Assembly (NCBI RefSeq): GCF_004000985.1
Contig: NZ_BIMH01000001.1
Coordinates: 1 to 64,000, forward strand
Reading direction: 5' to 3'
Source of the DNA: Paenibacillus validus NBRC 15382
GTDB taxonomy: Bacteria > Bacillota > Bacilli > Paenibacillales > NBRC-103111
DNA length: 64,000 nucleotides
Shown here: piece after piece, positions 63,396-64,000 of the stretch
Layout of the letters: each line of letters begins with the position of its first letter
Numbering within the stretch: position 1 is the stretch's first letter
Program-made: the position numbers and the translations under genes
Notes under the pieces: model-generated
Told to the model about the DNA's origin: nothing
Database searches by the model: none
The model's input: only the letters and a program-made list of their open reading frames with translations

Positions 63396-64000
63396 ATGGA
63401 GCTATACTGGAAACGCAATCTTTATATCTTATGGCTGGGCTTATTTTTCAACCACTTGGCGTATACCCTTTCGGTCCCATTTTTCCCCATTTTCTTGGAG
63501 AATGACCTCGGGATTCAGCGTGGGCTGGAAGCCTGGTCAGGCGTTTCCATCTCGATCAGCTTTCTGATCAGCGGCTTGTGCGCACCCTATTGGGGATCGC
63601 TCGCCGATAAATACGGCAAGAAGCTCATGCTTATTCGCTCAGGCATAGGCTTAGGTGCGGCGCATCTCGCCAATTATTTCGTGTATGATCCTTACATGTT
63701 TATACTTGTTCGAATTTTTCAAGGACTCATGGCAGGCTTTAGTCCTGCTTCCATCGCCTTGGTTGGAACGAATACACCGGAGAAGCATGTCGGTTATGCA
63801 CTGGGCGTCATCTCGACAGCGACTGCTGCGGGGGGAATTCTCGGTCCACTCGCAGGCGGAATGCTGATTCATTGGGTGGGATTGCGCGAGTGCTTCATAG
63901 CATCCGGTCTAATAACGTTAGGTTCCGCCTTCATCATTTTATTGGGCGTTAAAGAGGTTCATGTACGACCTACAGGACCCCGTTCCAGTGTTCTGCAGGA
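63396..64000 (+). CDS. MFS transporter, DHA1-like (C-terminus beyond window)
   Basis: The first 201 residues of a major facilitator superfamily protein, running off the right edge. Helices are visible at NLYILWLGLFFNHLAYTL, VSISISFLISGLCAPYWG and later; the MFS loop 2-3 signature GSLADKYGKKLML is intact. ATG 63396 has GGGGTG five bases upstream. It is 34 bp after the aminotransferase gene, so likely the last known member of the sulfonate-importer operon, perhaps exporting an end product. Confidence 0.9.
   Translation, partial: MELYWKRNLYILWLGLFFNHLAYTLSVPFFPIFLENDLGIQRGLEAWSGVSISISFLISGLCAPYWGSLADKYGKKLMLIRSGIGLGAAHLANYFVYDPYMFILVRIFQGLMAGFSPASIALVGTNTPEKHVGYALGVISTATAAGGILGPLAGGMLIHWVGLRECFIASGLITLGSAFIILLGVKEVHVRPTGPRSSVLQ

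Noticed and set aside
1-64000. CRISPR arrays, rRNA, tRNA or a complete insertion sequence
   Set aside because: No regularly spaced repeats, no cloverleaf or rRNA-like stretch, and no transposase with terminal repeats were seen by eye; a covariance search would be needed to exclude small RNAs fully.

Overview
The window reads like a chromosome segment of a Gram-positive member of the Bacillales, most likely Paenibacillus or a close relative. Supporting signs are strong AGGAGG-type ribosome sites, sigma-A promoters, many U-tract terminators, lipoprotein binding proteins, a YolD-like protein, an SLH-anchored surface protein, a large MalT/LAL-type LuxR regulator and moderate GC. No rRNA, tRNA, CRISPR array or complete insertion sequence was recognised.

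Left region (1-11.4 kb): aromatic catabolism. A minus-strand operon carries a fumarylacetoacetate hydrolase-family enzyme, a gentisate 1,2-dioxygenase-like double cupin and a class A flavin monooxygenase. It runs into a decayed sugar-binding protein tail and an RbsA-type ATPase cut by the window edge. A divergent IclR regulator faces a second minus-strand operon: aldehyde dehydrogenase, carotenoid oxygenase-family (lignostilbene dioxygenase-like) enzyme, SnoaL/NTF2-like protein, aldehyde dehydrogenase. Both operons have nearly the same 29-bp promoter/operator, so IclR probably controls both.

11.6-18.3 kb: an intact tyrosine recombinase, a methylcitrate-cycle operon (prpC-prpD-prpB order) with a divergent LysR regulator, a decayed second recombinase and a YolD-like gene. 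18.8-22.7 kb: two tandem HpaB-family proteins and an SsuD-like alkanesulfonate monooxygenase, whose leader holds an intrinsic terminator. 23.3-24.6 kb: a DUF4062 protein translationally coupled to a 62-aa basic protein. 24.8-30.5 kb: a secreted SLH protein interrupted by an in-frame amber codon, and a LAL-type LuxR regulator.

Right region (30.6-64 kb): a very large organosulfur-type scavenging locus. It holds seven luciferase-like FMN monooxygenases (five NtaA/SnaA/DszA type, two of the short MsnO8/CmoO type), an eighth (ssuD) lying at 21.6 kb. With them are an M20 amidohydrolase, a sarcosine/N-methyltryptophan oxidase-like flavoenzyme, a GNAT acetyltransferase and a double-GNAT protein, OsmC and DinB proteins, two polar amino-acid importers sharing one ATPase, a dipeptide-type importer and a LysR regulator. 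The content resembles an expanded version of the Bacillus subtilis cysteine-derivative (ytmI/snaA) operon: import, N-acetylation, oxidation, deacetylation. A divergent plus-strand operon encodes an iron-type alcohol dehydrogenase, an SsuA/SsuC/SsuB-type sulfonate importer, an aminotransferase and a truncated MFS transporter. A palindrome TTCTAT-N6-ATAGAA recurs at the dipeptide-importer promoter and, in near-perfect form, twice in the divergent control region. This suggests one LysR regulon.
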